This document shows positions 37,178-46,113 of a stretch of DNA of 64,000 bases, piece by piece; position 1 is the stretch's first letter; every line of letters starts with the position of its first letter. Below the pieces are notes generated by a model. It saw only the letters and a program-made list of their open reading frames with translations. It made no database searches and was not told the DNA's origin. Source of the DNA: Planococcus shixiaomingii (GTDB lineage Bacteria > Bacillota > Bacilli > Bacillales_A > Planococcaceae); contig NZ_CP129236.1 in the NCBI RefSeq assembly GCF_030413615.1, positions 1,038,001-1,102,000 of the forward strand. Direction: 5' to 3'. The translations under genes and the position numbers were made by a program.

Positions 37178-37900
37178 TTATGCGGGTCTTTTTTTGATCA
37201 GCAATATGCCGGTTGCAATGACGCCGCTCAAGAACAGTGAAGCGGTCGTCACGAGTAGTTCGTCGGTGCCGTTTTTCACTGCGATGCCGATAAAGGCCCA
37301 AATGAACACTAAGGCAAGCGGAATGTCGTAATGGTGGAAACGGATATGAAGGGCGATGGCGGTTGCGATCGTCAGCATAATGACGGTCCATAACGGATCG
37401 CTGAGCCCCCAACCGCTCCAGTTATAAAAGGTTAATACATAGTTGATATTGACGATTGTGGCAACTATGACCCAGCCGAGGTTAATGGAAATAGGCAATC
37501 TTTCCATTACTTTGCGTTCTGTATTTTGATATTGCAGATAAAGTCCAGTAAGTGCCAAGAAATAAGCAACAATGGCCACAATAGACCAACCGAAAAATTC
37601 ATAATGCCATAAATACAGCCACGCTATATTAGAGACGGCGCTCAACGTAAAAAATAACGTAATTTTAGTTGAGGGAACTTCACCTTTTTTCAAACGGATC
37701 CACCAGCCGATAATCCAGACGGCGAACAGTATATAAATAAGGCCCCAAATAGAAAAAACATAGCCGGCAGGTGTTATCAGAACAGGAACCCGATTGGAAA
37801 TCTCTCCTGTTGTTTGGCCATTAATCGGCAAACTGTTTGCTAAAGCGTTGAAAATGACAATGCTTAAAAAAGCAATAGTCATCACCAGTATACGAACCAT
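37178..37900 (-). CDS. Tryptophan-rich sensory protein, TspO/MBR family (long form)
   Basis: A 240-residue membrane protein with about seven hydrophobic segments. It is rich in Trp and aromatic residues: PAGYVFSIWGLIYILFAVW is the TspO-type segment, followed by NIAWLYLWHYEFFGWS and INLGWVIVATIVN. Classic TspO has five spans and about 160 residues, so this is the longer Firmicute group. Ligand is unknown; TspO relatives bind porphyrins. GGAGGGA lies 8 nt before ATG 37900; the open frame extends 17 codons further. Monocistronic. Confidence 0.75.
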   Translation of the reverse strand: MVRILVMTIAFLSIVIFNALANSLPINGQTTGEISNRVPVLITPAGYVFSIWGLIYILFAVWIIGWWIRLKKGEVPSTKITLFFTLSAVSNIAWLYLWHYEFFGWSIVAIVAYFLALTGLYLQYQNTERKVMERLPISINLGWVIVATIVNINYVLTFYNWSGWGLSDPLWTVIMLTIATAIALHIRFHHYDIPLALVFIWAFIGIAVKNGTDELLVTTASLFLSGVIATGILLIKKRPA

Positions 37901-37922
37901 TAGAGATCCCTCCTTACTATTT

Positions 37923-37951
37923 AGTATACCTGTCCTTATTCGGTTCAACAA
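37923..37951 (-). promoter_or_regulatory. Promoter of the TspO-like gene
   Basis: -35 TTGTTG (37946-37951) and -10 TATACT (37923-37928) on the minus strand with 17-nt spacing. Confidence 0.65.
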
Positions 37952-38116
37952 ATATCAATTTCCTAGAAAAACCCATAATTCAAGTAAATGTGAAAAAGTG
38001 GTGGGAATATTCGGCTGTTTGACACTTTCCGGAAGTTGATTTTATTTCGCCAGCTTTCCATCAGTGATATACTTATAATTGTTTTTAGAAAATTAAGTTT
38101 AGTGGGAGGTAAGACG

Positions 38117-39916
38117 ATGACTGTTAAATTTTCTGAAGTATGGGATTTGGATGCGCTGTTTCCAGGTGGCAGCAGTTCTCAAGAATTAAGAGTACATATG
38201 GATAATGCAGGTCCGAAATTAGCAGAGTTTGAAGCTTTGGTTCAAAAGTTTCAAGTACCGCAGTCAAAAGAAAATGCGCAGCAAGTAGCTGATTTACTTG
38301 AACAAATAAAAAATGTGGTGCTTCATTTACGCCAATCGGCTTCATTTATCGGTTGTCTGATGGCGCAAAACACAGAAGATAAAAAAGCGGTGTTGTTGCA
38401 AAGTGAAGCTTCTTCATTAAGCGCACGCCTCCAATCATCCTTTCAAAAAGTTCAACAAGATCTTGCAAAGACCGAAGATAGTGTATGGGCTGATTTATTG
38501 GAAGAAGAGCCGCTTCGTGAATTCCGTTTCTTGTTGAATGAATGGCGCGAAGAAGCAAAAATGCAACTGTCGGAAAAAGAAGAAAACCTGATTACGGCGC
38601 TCGGCGTGGATGGCTACCATGGCTGGAGCCAATTATACGATATGCTCGTTGGCGAAATGAAAATTACAATGGCGGTTGATGGAGAAGAAAAAACAATGTC
38701 AGTCGGCCAAGCAAATAATTTGAGCTCACATGCCGATGGAGCTACACGCCAGGAGTCTTATGAAAAATTGGAAACGGCATGGACTGAAAAAGAAGAATTC
38801 TTCGCAAAAACCCTGAATTCGATTGCCGGTTTCCGTCTAGCTGTATACGAAAAACGCGGCTGGGAAAACCCACTTCAAGAACCGCTTCATATCAACCGCA
38901 TGAAAGAAGAAACGCTAAATGCCATGTGGGGGGCAATCAGCAAAAACAAGCAGCCTTTTGTCGAGTATTTGCATAAAAAAGGGGAATTGCTTGGCAAAGA
39001 CGGTCTTGATTGGTATGACGTCGATGCCCCTGTAACAGAAAGCACCCAGCAATTTTCTTACCAAGAAGGTGCTGAGTTTATATTGAAGCATTTTAAGAAA
39101 TTCGGTCCGGAACTGGCGGAATTTGCTGAACTGGCTTTCGAAAAAGGCTGGATCGAGGCAGAAGACCGTCCAAACAAACGCCCTGGCGGTTTTTGCACTG
39201 GGTTGCCGTTAACGGAAGAATCCCGTATTTTCATGACGTACAGCGGCTCTATGTCGAATGTGGCTACGCTGGCACACGAATTGGGCCATGCGTTCCATTC
39301 ATACGCTCTGCGCCCGGTCCATTCGCTAAACCGTTCTTATGCGATGAACGTGGCGGAAACGGCTTCTACGTTCGCGGAAATGATCGTTGCGGATGCTGCA
39401 GTGAAAAATGCTGAAAAGAAAGAAGAAAAAATTGCTCTGCTAGAAGACAAAGTGCAAAGAAGCGTAGCCTTTTTCATGAACATCCATTCGCGATTCTTAT
39501 TTGAAACTCGTTTTTACGAAGAGCGCAAAAAAGGCGTTGTTTCTGCGGAACGTTTGAACGAATTGATGGAAGAAGCTCAGCAGGAAGGATTCGCTGGCGG
39601 GCTGAAATCCACGCATCCTCATTTTTGGGCTTCAAAACTCCACTTCTATATCACCGATGTGCCGTTTTACAATTTCCCTTACACATTCGGTTATTTGTTC
39701 TCTTTGAGCATTTACGCAAAAGCGCTTGAAGAAGGAACCGGATTTGAAGAGAAATACATGGCATTATTGCGTGATACAGCGATTATGACAGCTGAAGACT
39801 TGGCGATGAAACATTTGGGCGAAGATATCACACAACAAGCGTTCTGGGAAAAAGGAATCGCTTTATGTGTGAAAGACGCAGAAGAATTTATCGCACTTAC
39901 GTCTTCTGTGGAATGA
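38117..39916 (+). CDS. pepF: Oligoendopeptidase F, M3 family
   Basis: A 599-residue cytosolic zinc endopeptidase that cuts oligopeptides. The zinc motif HELGH lies at residues 387-391 (LAHELGHAFHS), with the downstream Glu in NVAETASTFAEM. The N-terminal helical region and the late FPYTFGYLFSLSIYAKA are typical of M3B enzymes. GGGAGGT sets the start at 38117. A possible promoter is TTTCGC-17-TATACT (38045-38073). Its stop is followed 1 nt later by the next gene, so the two are co-transcribed. Confidence 0.93.
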   Translation: MTVKFSEVWDLDALFPGGSSSQELRVHMDNAGPKLAEFEALVQKFQVPQSKENAQQVADLLEQIKNVVLHLRQSASFIGCLMAQNTEDKKAVLLQSEASSLSARLQSSFQKVQQDLAKTEDSVWADLLEEEPLREFRFLLNEWREEAKMQLSEKEENLITALGVDGYHGWSQLYDMLVGEMKITMAVDGEEKTMSVGQANNLSSHADGATRQESYEKLETAWTEKEEFFAKTLNSIAGFRLAVYEKRGWENPLQEPLHINRMKEETLNAMWGAISKNKQPFVEYLHKKGELLGKDGLDWYDVDAPVTESTQQFSYQEGAEFILKHFKKFGPELAEFAELAFEKGWIEAEDRPNKRPGGFCTGLPLTEESRIFMTYSGSMSNVATLAHELGHAFHSYALRPVHSLNRSYAMNVAETASTFAEMIVADAAVKNAEKKEEKIALLEDKVQRSVAFFMNIHSRFLFETRFYEERKKGVVSAERLNELMEEAQQEGFAGGLKSTHPHFWASKLHFYITDVPFYNFPYTFGYLFSLSIYAKALEEGTGFEEKYMALLRDTAIMTAEDLAMKHLGEDITQQAFWEKGIALCVKDAEEFIALTSSVE

Positions 39917-39917
39917 T

Positions 39918-40466
39918 ATGACTTTACTGTTTAACGGCCGTACATGTTATCTTCGGACTTTGGCTGTAGATGATGCGGAGGAGATGGTGCAGTTGCTTCT
40001 CCGCAACCGGGATTATTGGGCAATTTATGAACCGCGCCATCGGGACAGTTATTTTACAGTTGCGGTCCAGCGGGAAAAAATTAGAGAAGCCATCTATCAG
40101 GCACGGGAAAACCGGGAATATAGTTTTGGGGTGTTTGAACATGGCTCCAACCGCTTGATTGGCCATATCTCATTGTACGGCATCAAACGGTTGCCTTTTT
40201 TGAGCGCGCTTGTCGGCTATTCGGTTGATGAAGCGTATATTGGAAAAGGAATTGCAACAGAGGCGGTTCGCCTTATGGTCGCTTTTGGATTCGAACAACT
40301 GCGCCTGCACCGGTTGGAGGCATATGTATCGCCCCAGAATTTAGGTTCTATCCGGGTGCTTCAAAAATCCGGTTTTCAAAATGAAGGCCTGCTAAGGGAG
40401 TTTCTGCACATTAATGGTGTGTGGGAAGACCACTTCCATTTTGCAATGCTGGAAAGTGAATTTTGA
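39918..40466 (+). CDS. RimJ/RimL-type GNAT acetyltransferase
   Basis: A 182-residue acetyltransferase of the ribosomal-protein N-acetyltransferase group. Key parts: YLRTLAVDDAEEM opening, SALVGYSVDEAYIGKGIATEAVRLM with the acetyl-CoA loop G-K-G-I-A, and HRLEAYVSPQNLGSIRVLQKSGFQNEG as motif B. Such enzymes acetylate N-terminal amino groups of proteins such as S5, or small amines; the substrate here is not known. It is coupled to pepF by 1-nt spacing. Confidence 0.87.
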   Translation: MTLLFNGRTCYLRTLAVDDAEEMVQLLLRNRDYWAIYEPRHRDSYFTVAVQREKIREAIYQARENREYSFGVFEHGSNRLIGHISLYGIKRLPFLSALVGYSVDEAYIGKGIATEAVRLMVAFGFEQLRLHRLEAYVSPQNLGSIRVLQKSGFQNEGLLREFLHINGVWEDHFHFAMLESEF

Positions 40467-40550
40467 AAGGGCAAGGCCACCTATAAAAAATGGTGGAAAG
40501 AAATAAAAAGGTGGCTCTTCGAATAAAGACAAAGCGAAAGAAGGTGCGGA

Positions 40551-41033
40551 ATGAATAAAGATAAACTTTTTTCATATCACAAGTGGGCCACTTTAGCATG
40601 TCTAGATCATGTCCAAACATTTGAAGAAGCGCTTTACGTACGCGAAGGACAGAACTCATTTGCTTCGATTCAGAAGACAGTCGAGCACATTATTGGAGTA
40701 GAGAAACTTTGGCTGCTTCGCATGCACGGCGTCGAACGCCCGGCATTTGAACGCCTTGACGTTTCGACCATTGAAAAGGCAAAAGAGTCCTTTATGCTGC
40801 TGCATGCCGAAATGGAGCTGTATTTTGCTTCGTTGTCGGATGAGCAATGGCAAGAGCTGATAAAGTTCAAAAACATGCGCGGCGATGATTTCGAAAATAC
40901 GCGGGAAGAAATGCTTTTCACCGTTATTAACCATGCTTCGTATCATAGAGGACAGATCACTTCGTTCCTACGCCAATTCGGCAAAGAAGGCACGTTGTTG
41001 GACTACATTTATTATGCACAAAAAAACCGCTGA
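40551..41033 (+). CDS. DinB/YfiT family protein
   Basis: A 160-residue four-helix bundle of the DinB superfamily, putative metal-dependent enzymes with three His ligands. These are probably H in KTVEHIIGVEKLW and the two in VINHASYHRGQITSFLRQ. The pattern YHKWATLACLDHV at the N terminus is typical (W-A-x-x-x-x). Members are often thiol (bacillithiol) transferases or of unknown role. GAAAGAAGGTG precedes the ATG. Its stop lies inside the terminator shared with the carbonic anhydrase gene. Confidence 0.87.
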   Translation: MNKDKLFSYHKWATLACLDHVQTFEEALYVREGQNSFASIQKTVEHIIGVEKLWLLRMHGVERPAFERLDVSTIEKAKESFMLLHAEMELYFASLSDEQWQELIKFKNMRGDDFENTREEMLFTVINHASYHRGQITSFLRQFGKEGTLLDYIYYAQKNR

Positions 41034-41053
41034 GAGCTTCTCAGCGGTTTTCA
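41021..41053. terminator. Bidirectional terminator (dinB-like / carbonic anhydrase)
   Basis: A 13-bp stem AAAACCGCTGAGA/TCTCAGCGGTTTT with a 3-nt loop, overlapping the ends of both convergent genes. Confidence 0.9.
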
Positions 41054-41607
41054 TTTCCATCAATAACAAGATCAAGTTTGCCTGTAGTTGGATCAATTAC
41101 CAATCCGTGTACCGGAACAGAACGATCCATCAGTGGATGATTTTTCACCATTTGGACGCTGTGGCGCACACTGTCAGTAACATCGTCAAACCCATAAAGC
41201 CATTGTTCCAAGTTGACTCCAGAGTATTTCAGCATATCAATCGTTTGGTCTTCGATTCCGCGATTTTTCATTTTATCAAGAACAGAGTTCGGCTCGATGG
41301 CAGACATGCCGCAATCGTGATGGCCAATTATGTAAATTTCCTCTGCCTGCAATTCATAGACAGCAACGATTATACTCCGCATAATAGCGCCAAAAGGATG
41401 GTTAATAACAGCTCCTGCGCTTTTCACCATTTTTACATCGCCATTCTTTAAATTCATCGCTTTCGGGAGCATCTCAACCAACCGAGTGTCCATACACGTT
41501 AAAATAACGATTTTCTTATCAGGGAATTTAGTGGTAATAAACTGCTCGTATTCTTTTTCCTCTACAAACTTTTCGTTAAACTCCAAAATGTCGTTTAATG
41601 ATGGCAT
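41041..41607 (-). CDS. Beta-carbonic anhydrase (YtiB-like)
   Basis: A 188-residue enzyme interconverting CO2 and bicarbonate. The zinc ligands are C38 in the C-x-D-x-R motif (CMDTR, 38-42) and the H96-x-x-C99 pair in IGHHDCG. The KNGDVKMVKSAGA stretch is the usual one. It is the shorter Firmicute type similar to Bacillus YtiB. AAGGAGGAAG precedes the ATG. Monocistronic. Confidence 0.92.
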   Translation of the reverse strand: MPSLNDILEFNEKFVEEKEYEQFITTKFPDKKIVILTCMDTRLVEMLPKAMNLKNGDVKMVKSAGAVINHPFGAIMRSIIVAVYELQAEEIYIIGHHDCGMSAIEPNSVLDKMKNRGIEDQTIDMLKYSGVNLEQWLYGFDDVTDSVRHSVQMVKNHPLMDRSVPVHGLVIDPTTGKLDLVIDGNENR

Positions 41608-41843
41608 AATTTCTTCCTCCTTAGCAATCTTCTTCTTTTTAAGTTTAATCGAAAATGATAAAAAAAACGAATGTTGAATTGTCTAGAGCGATAATTCTAT
41701 TAAATTCTTCTTCTCATATTCCACACAAAATTCCTTTTTTCACTTTTCTCCATATTGCTGCTTTGGCTTTCTTTTAACAAACCGCGTTAAAGAAGGGGAA
41801 CTAACGAAGAATTTGGATTATACCGAGAAAGAAAGCCGAAAAC

Positions 41844-41874
41844 AAAAAATCCGGAAGCAAGAAGCCTCCGGATC
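41844..41874 (-). terminator. Terminator of mreBH
   Basis: ATCCGGA/TCCGGAT stem with AGGC/GCTT inside, T-run on the minus strand. Confidence 0.85.
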
Positions 41875-41879
41875 CATCA

Positions 41880-42887
41880 TTATTTTGAAATTCTTTCAAG
41901 TTTGTTCATCATGACGAGTGAGCGCCCTGTACCGATGGCAACAGATTCAAGTGGTTGAGGAGCGGTATGAACCGGTACAGAAATTTCTTCCGACAGCCAT
42001 TGCTGCATGCCTTTTAATAGAGCACCGCCGCCAGAAATTACAACGCCTTGGTCAACGATGTCGCCTGACAGTTCAGCAGGGCAATTTTCAAGGGTAGCAC
42101 GGATGCATTCCAAAATTGCTGACAACGATTCTTTTAATGTTTCCTGGATTTCGGTAGAAGTTAATGTGACAACTTTTGGTAAACCGGTCATAACATCACG
42201 TCCGCGGATTTCCATCGTTTCCGCTTTATGTGGAATGAGGGCATAACCGATTTCTTTTTTAATGTTTTCAGCAGTAGGTTCACCGATCAACACATTATAA
42301 TGTTTGCGGACATATTGAATAATGTCTTCATCCATACGGTCTCCAGCTACTTTCACTGTGTTTGACGACACCACACCGCCAAAAGAAATGATTCCGACTT
42401 CAGTCGTGCCACCGCCGATATCAACAATGACACTTGCGATCGGTTCGCTGACCGGCAAGTCAGCGCCGATGGCAGCAGCAACTGGTTCTTCAATCAAGTG
42501 AACGTTCTTAGCTCCACTTTGTTTTGCCGCATCGTGGATGGCTCGACGCTCTACAGAAGTCGCTCCACACGGTGTGCAGATCATGACATTCGGTTTACGG
42601 AATGAGCTGCCCATTATTTTCGCTGTTTTTTGCATAACGATTTTTAATAGTTCTGTAGTTACTTCGAAATCAGCAATAACGCCTTCTTTGAGCGGGCGAA
42701 CAACGCGGATATGGCTCGGCGTTTTACCGATCATCGCTTTTGCATCTTCTCCAATTGCAATTACATTACCTGTTTTCGTATCTAAAGCAACGACCGAAGG
42801 CTCATTTAAAATGATGCCTTTCGCTTTCGTATATACCAAAATATTTGCGGTTCCTAAGTCAATACCGATATCTGTTGAAGAAAACAT
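41880..42887 (-). CDS. mreBH: Rod-shape determining protein MreBH
   Basis: A 335-residue actin-like ATPase that forms membrane filaments and directs lateral cell-wall synthesis. Sequence shows the phosphate-1 motif [12 protein letters not shown], the connect-1 and phosphate-2 region [20 protein letters not shown], the adenosine motif [13 protein letters not shown], and the [18 protein letters not shown] stretch shared with MreBH. It starts [12 protein letters not shown], near-identical to Bacillus MreBH. AGGAGGAG places the start at 42887. An extended -10 (TGG-TAAAAT on the minus strand) lies upstream. Presence of an MreB paralog argues for an at least partly rod-shaped cell. Confidence 0.93.
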   Translation of the reverse strand: MFSSTDIGIDLGTANILVYTKAKGIILNEPSVVALDTKTGNVIAIGEDAKAMIGKTPSHIRVVRPLKEGVIADFEVTTELLKIVMQKTAKIMGSSFRKPNVMICTPCGATSVERRAIHDAAKQSGAKNVHLIEEPVAAAIGADLPVSEPIASVIVDIGGGTTEVGIISFGGVVSSNTVKVAGDRMDEDIIQYVRKHYNVLIGEPTAENIKKEIGYALIPHKAETMEIRGRDVMTGLPKVVTLTSTEIQETLKESLSAILECIRATLENCPAELSGDIVDQGVVISGGGALLKGMQQWLSEEISVPVHTAPQPLESVAIGTGRSLVMMNKLERISK

Positions 42888-43093
42888 ACACAAACTCCTC
42901 CTAATTATAAAACACGTTCCTTTCGCATTTTACCATGAAAAAAATGGGGTAAAGAGTGTTTAACAATTTTTGTTACATTAAAAAGGTCTTTTTACCTTTG
43001 GTAATGATAAAAAGCAGTTACAAATAACCATATTGTAATATTTCTGTAACCTAATTGTATTCACTTTGTTAAATATATGTCATTTAAGACAAA

Positions 43094-43125
43094 GAAAAAA
43101 GAGGCGTTTTAGAGAGCGCCTCTTT
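43094..43125 (-). terminator. Terminator of the 46-residue membrane protein gene
   Basis: AGAGGCG/CGCCTCT stem with a 10-nt loop and T-run on the minus strand. Confidence 0.8.
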
Positions 43126-43131
43126 AAACTA

Positions 43132-43272
43132 TTAGTATCTCTTCTTTGGAGCCGGGTCAACATGTTCTGCATCATGCGTATTTAATCCTTTTCCTAGATA
43201 ATGCATAAGGACTCCGAAAAACAAGAAGATAACTACCATAAAACCGAGTACAACGGTAACATCGTAAAGCAT
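43132..43272 (-). CDS. Small single-span membrane protein, 46 residues, unknown
   Basis: The frame begins MLYDVTVVLGFMVVIFLFFG, then VLMHYLGKGLNTHDAEH and a basic end. There is one hydrophobic span (residues 5-25) followed by a conserved-looking polar tail. GGAGAGGAG lies 8 nt before the ATG and a terminator follows 7 nt after the stop, so it is a complete small transcription unit. I do not recognise the family; by size and topology it could be a small subunit or regulator of a membrane complex. Confidence 0.65.
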   Translation of the reverse strand: MLYDVTVVLGFMVVIFLFFGVLMHYLGKGLNTHDAEHVDPAPKKRY

Positions 43273-43358
43273 AAGGGATAACTCCTCTCCAATTTGTAAT
43301 CATCAACCATCATTATACCGAAAAACCAACAAGAAAATAAGTGTCGAATTTAAGAATC

Positions 43359-44591
43359 TTAAAATGCCCAGTTGCCGCTTCTGAAAATCGGCTCACGTGT
43401 ACCATCTTCTAAAATGCCATCGATGTCCATTTCATCAGATCCAACCATGAAGTCGACATGGGTGATGCTTTGGTTCAAGCCGTGTTTTTGCAGCTCATCA
43501 GAAGACATGTTTTTGCCGCCTTCTAAGCAGAAAGCATAGGCGCTGCCGATAGCAAAATGATTCGAAGCGTTTTCATCAAATAATGTATTGTAGAACAAAA
43601 TGTTAGAAGCCGAAATTGGGGATTGGTGCGGGACAAGCGCCACTTCACCTAAATAATGGGATCCTTCATCCGAATCCACCAATTGCTTCAACACTTCCTC
43701 ACCTTGAGCGGCTGTTACATCTGTAATTTTTCCGTTTTCGAAAGTGATTTTAAAATCATCAATGATATTGCCGCCATAGCTAAGCGGTTTTGTACTAGAT
43801 ACATACCCGTTTACACCAGTTTTATGCGGAACTGTGAAGACTTCCTCTGTCGGCATATTGGCCATGAATGCAAATCCTTTTTCGTTGACAGACCCGGCAC
43901 CACACCAGAGATGCCCATCAGGAAGCCCCACTTCCAAATCCGTGTTCGGCGAAGTGTAGTGAAGCTTCGCGTATTTTTTATTGTTCAGATAATCGACTTT
44001 TGTATGGAGTGATTTATCGTGTGTAAGCCAAGCCTCGACCGGTTGGTCAAGATCTGCGCGCACCGCTTTAAAAATCGCTTCCCACAAAGCTTCAATTTGC
44101 GCTTCTTCATCAAGTTCAGGAAATACTTTCGCTGCCCAAGCTTTAGAAGGCGCAGCAATTACAGACCAGCTGACTTTATCTGATTGGACCATTTGGCGAT
44201 ATTTACTCAAAGCCGTTCCGGTAGCTTTTTGTGCAGCTGCAATCCGTTTAGAGTCAATGCCTTTCAGCAAATCAGGGCTTTGGGAAACAATGCTTAGAAA
44301 TGCTGCTCCTTGCTCGGCCAATTGCTCGCGCTCCTGGACTTTCCAAGCAGGGAATGTTGAAAACGAGTCTTCAGGTGCAAGTTCAAAACGCAGACGGCTG
44401 ATTTCATCGTCATTCCAGTCCACGTGGACTTGTTTTGCCCCAACTTCATACGCTTTTTTAGTAATTAATCGTACCAAGGGTGCCGCATCAATAGATGCTG
44501 CGATATAAAGCGGCTGGCCTGGTTGGATGTTTACCCCCACTGTTACAGCCAATTCAGCATAGCGAGCTAATTTTTCATTAAATGATGTCAA
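43359..44591 (-). CDS. ampS: M29 family aminopeptidase AmpS (copy 2)
   Basis: A 410-residue paralog of the aminopeptidase at 31662, sharing most motifs: YLGEVALVPHQSPIS, DENASNHFAIG, HVDFMVGSDEMDIDGI and EPIFRSGNWAF. The metal ligands are conserved, so both copies should be active. The start is TTG at 44591, given by AGAGGAGAG and by alignment to copy 1; the open frame runs 14 codons further up. TTGCGG-18-TACTAT (44617-44646, minus strand) is a possible promoter. Monocistronic. Confidence 0.92.
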   Translation of the reverse strand: MTSFNEKLARYAELAVTVGVNIQPGQPLYIAASIDAAPLVRLITKKAYEVGAKQVHVDWNDDEISRLRFELAPEDSFSTFPAWKVQEREQLAEQGAAFLSIVSQSPDLLKGIDSKRIAAAQKATGTALSKYRQMVQSDKVSWSVIAAPSKAWAAKVFPELDEEAQIEALWEAIFKAVRADLDQPVEAWLTHDKSLHTKVDYLNNKKYAKLHYTSPNTDLEVGLPDGHLWCGAGSVNEKGFAFMANMPTEEVFTVPHKTGVNGYVSSTKPLSYGGNIIDDFKITFENGKITDVTAAQGEEVLKQLVDSDEGSHYLGEVALVPHQSPISASNILFYNTLFDENASNHFAIGSAYAFCLEGGKNMSSDELQKHGLNQSITHVDFMVGSDEMDIDGILEDGTREPIFRSGNWAF

Positions 44592-44805
44592 ATAAATCTC
44601 TCCTCTCATCTTTCTCATAGTAGCAATTTTCAATCATTCTCCGCAATGTATATTCTTCTATTTGAAAAAATAAATTCTATCAAATGTTTTTTGGCGTCAG
44701 GAACAGGAAGAAACTTCATTAAGAACCTTCCGTATTAGTAAAGCTTTCTAAAAATGTTTTCCCATCCTTAATGGGCGGGTACAGAAAAGGAAGGGGATGA
44801 GGAAC

Positions 44806-46113
44806 ATGAAAACAGATGTATTCATCAGCGGCGGTGGGATTGGCGGTTTGACGCTTGCGCTTAAGCTGGTGCAGCGAGGAGTGGATGTTGTGCTTGCGGA
44901 AAGGCAGACAAAAGCACCGGCCACTTACAAAGGCGAATTGCTGCAGCCGAAAAGCATGAAAGTTTTCGATGGTCTCGGTTTGTTTGAGGAAGTCCAAAAG
45001 CGTTCCAACCAAATCAAAGTGTTGGATATGCTCGAATTATCAAGTTCGTTAAAAGTGCTGGACCAGTCATTTATGGATTATAGTGTGCTCCCCGGCAAAT
45101 ACAATGCCTCTTATATGATGCCACATGAAGAATTGAAAGATATGATGCTGCAATTGGCCTCTTCTTTTACTCATTTCCATTATTTGAGTGGAACAGCGTG
45201 CAAAGGCTTTGTAGACCAGACAGCTTTGCTGAAAAGAGGAAGTGAACAACTGAAAGTGGAAGCAACTTATTTTTTTGGTGCGGAAGGGCGTTCTTCCGTC
45301 ACCCGGAAAGAGATGGGCATCGAAGTAAAGCAAACCACTTATAATCATCATTTTTTGACTGTCACATTTCCGCGGGACGAAAAGTTCACGGACGGGAAAA
45401 TCATTTCTACATATAACCGATTTTTGGGTTTGTTTCCGTTGCCTGACGGAAAAGTTAGAAGCGTGTATTTGATTCCCCAAGGAGATTATAAACAGTTGAA
45501 ACAAAAGCCGATCAGCCATTTCCATAAACTTTATACTGATTTAGCCCCGGTTGTGGATGGCTATGTTCAAAAGTTGACAGACTGGAAAGAAATCCAGCTG
45601 ATGATTCCTGTCATGTTCCATGCGCCGACATACGTAAAAGAAAATAAAGCAATCATTGGAGATGCAGCCCATGCGGTCCATCCTATGGCAGGAGAAGGAA
45701 TGAACATGGCTATACAAGATGCAGATATATTAGGTGAATTGACCGCAGATATGCTCGAATTTGGAAAGACCGACCCGGCAAATTTAACTTGGTATGAAAA
45801 TGTACGTTATAAACGGGCCGATCATGTTCTGCAATTAAGCCACTTGGCGGCGCTGGCTTATTCGTTTCCATTCAAGCCCGTAAGCTTTATACGAAAAAAA
45901 ACATTTGAACGAATGGAAGAAGATCCGATTCTTCATTTTAAACAGATGCTGAACGTTTCTGGGCTTGGAATGTGGAAAGAAAATGTCCGTGACCGTTTTA
46001 TCCAGGGAGGGCTCATGCCAATTCGGTCGAAAGATTTGCCGACAGACACCAAAGAACTGAAGTACTTTACAAGAGAAGACGATTACCCATGGAAAGTGGA
46101 GGGACTCCTATGA
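44806..46113 (+). CDS. FAD-dependent monooxygenase (UbiH/PHBH type)
   Basis: A 435-residue flavoprotein hydroxylase. The N-terminal dinucleotide fold has GGGIGG at residues 9-14 and an ER pair closing strand 2 (VVLAERQ); a later GDAAHAVHPMAGEGMNMAIQ is the FAD-ribityl motif of aromatic-ring hydroxylases such as UbiH and p-hydroxybenzoate hydroxylase. The DG motif is seen only as a weak version (GAEGRSSVTRKEMG). The substrate is unknown; since Bacillales make menaquinone, a ubiquinone role is unlikely. Start at 44806 is chosen by AAGGGG 9 nt ahead; ATG 44797 is possible. Its stop overlaps the methyltransferase start (ATGA). Confidence 0.87.
   Translation: MKTDVFISGGGIGGLTLALKLVQRGVDVVLAERQTKAPATYKGELLQPKSMKVFDGLGLFEEVQKRSNQIKVLDMLELSSSLKVLDQSFMDYSVLPGKYNASYMMPHEELKDMMLQLASSFTHFHYLSGTACKGFVDQTALLKRGSEQLKVEATYFFGAEGRSSVTRKEMGIEVKQTTYNHHFLTVTFPRDEKFTDGKIISTYNRFLGLFPLPDGKVRSVYLIPQGDYKQLKQKPISHFHKLYTDLAPVVDGYVQKLTDWKEIQLMIPVMFHAPTYVKENKAIIGDAAHAVHPMAGEGMNMAIQDADILGELTADMLEFGKTDPANLTWYENVRYKRADHVLQLSHLAALAYSFPFKPVSFIRKKTFERMEEDPILHFKQMLNVSGLGMWKENVRDRFIQGGLMPIRSKDLPTDTKELKYFTREDDYPWKVEGLL

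Noticed and set aside
42922..42950. Sigma-I-like promoter for mreBH (ACCCCA and CGAA on the minus strand)
   Set aside because: The elements exist but the -35 is not a full C-run and the spacing of 19 nt looks too long. An extended -10 for the main sigma factor fits better.
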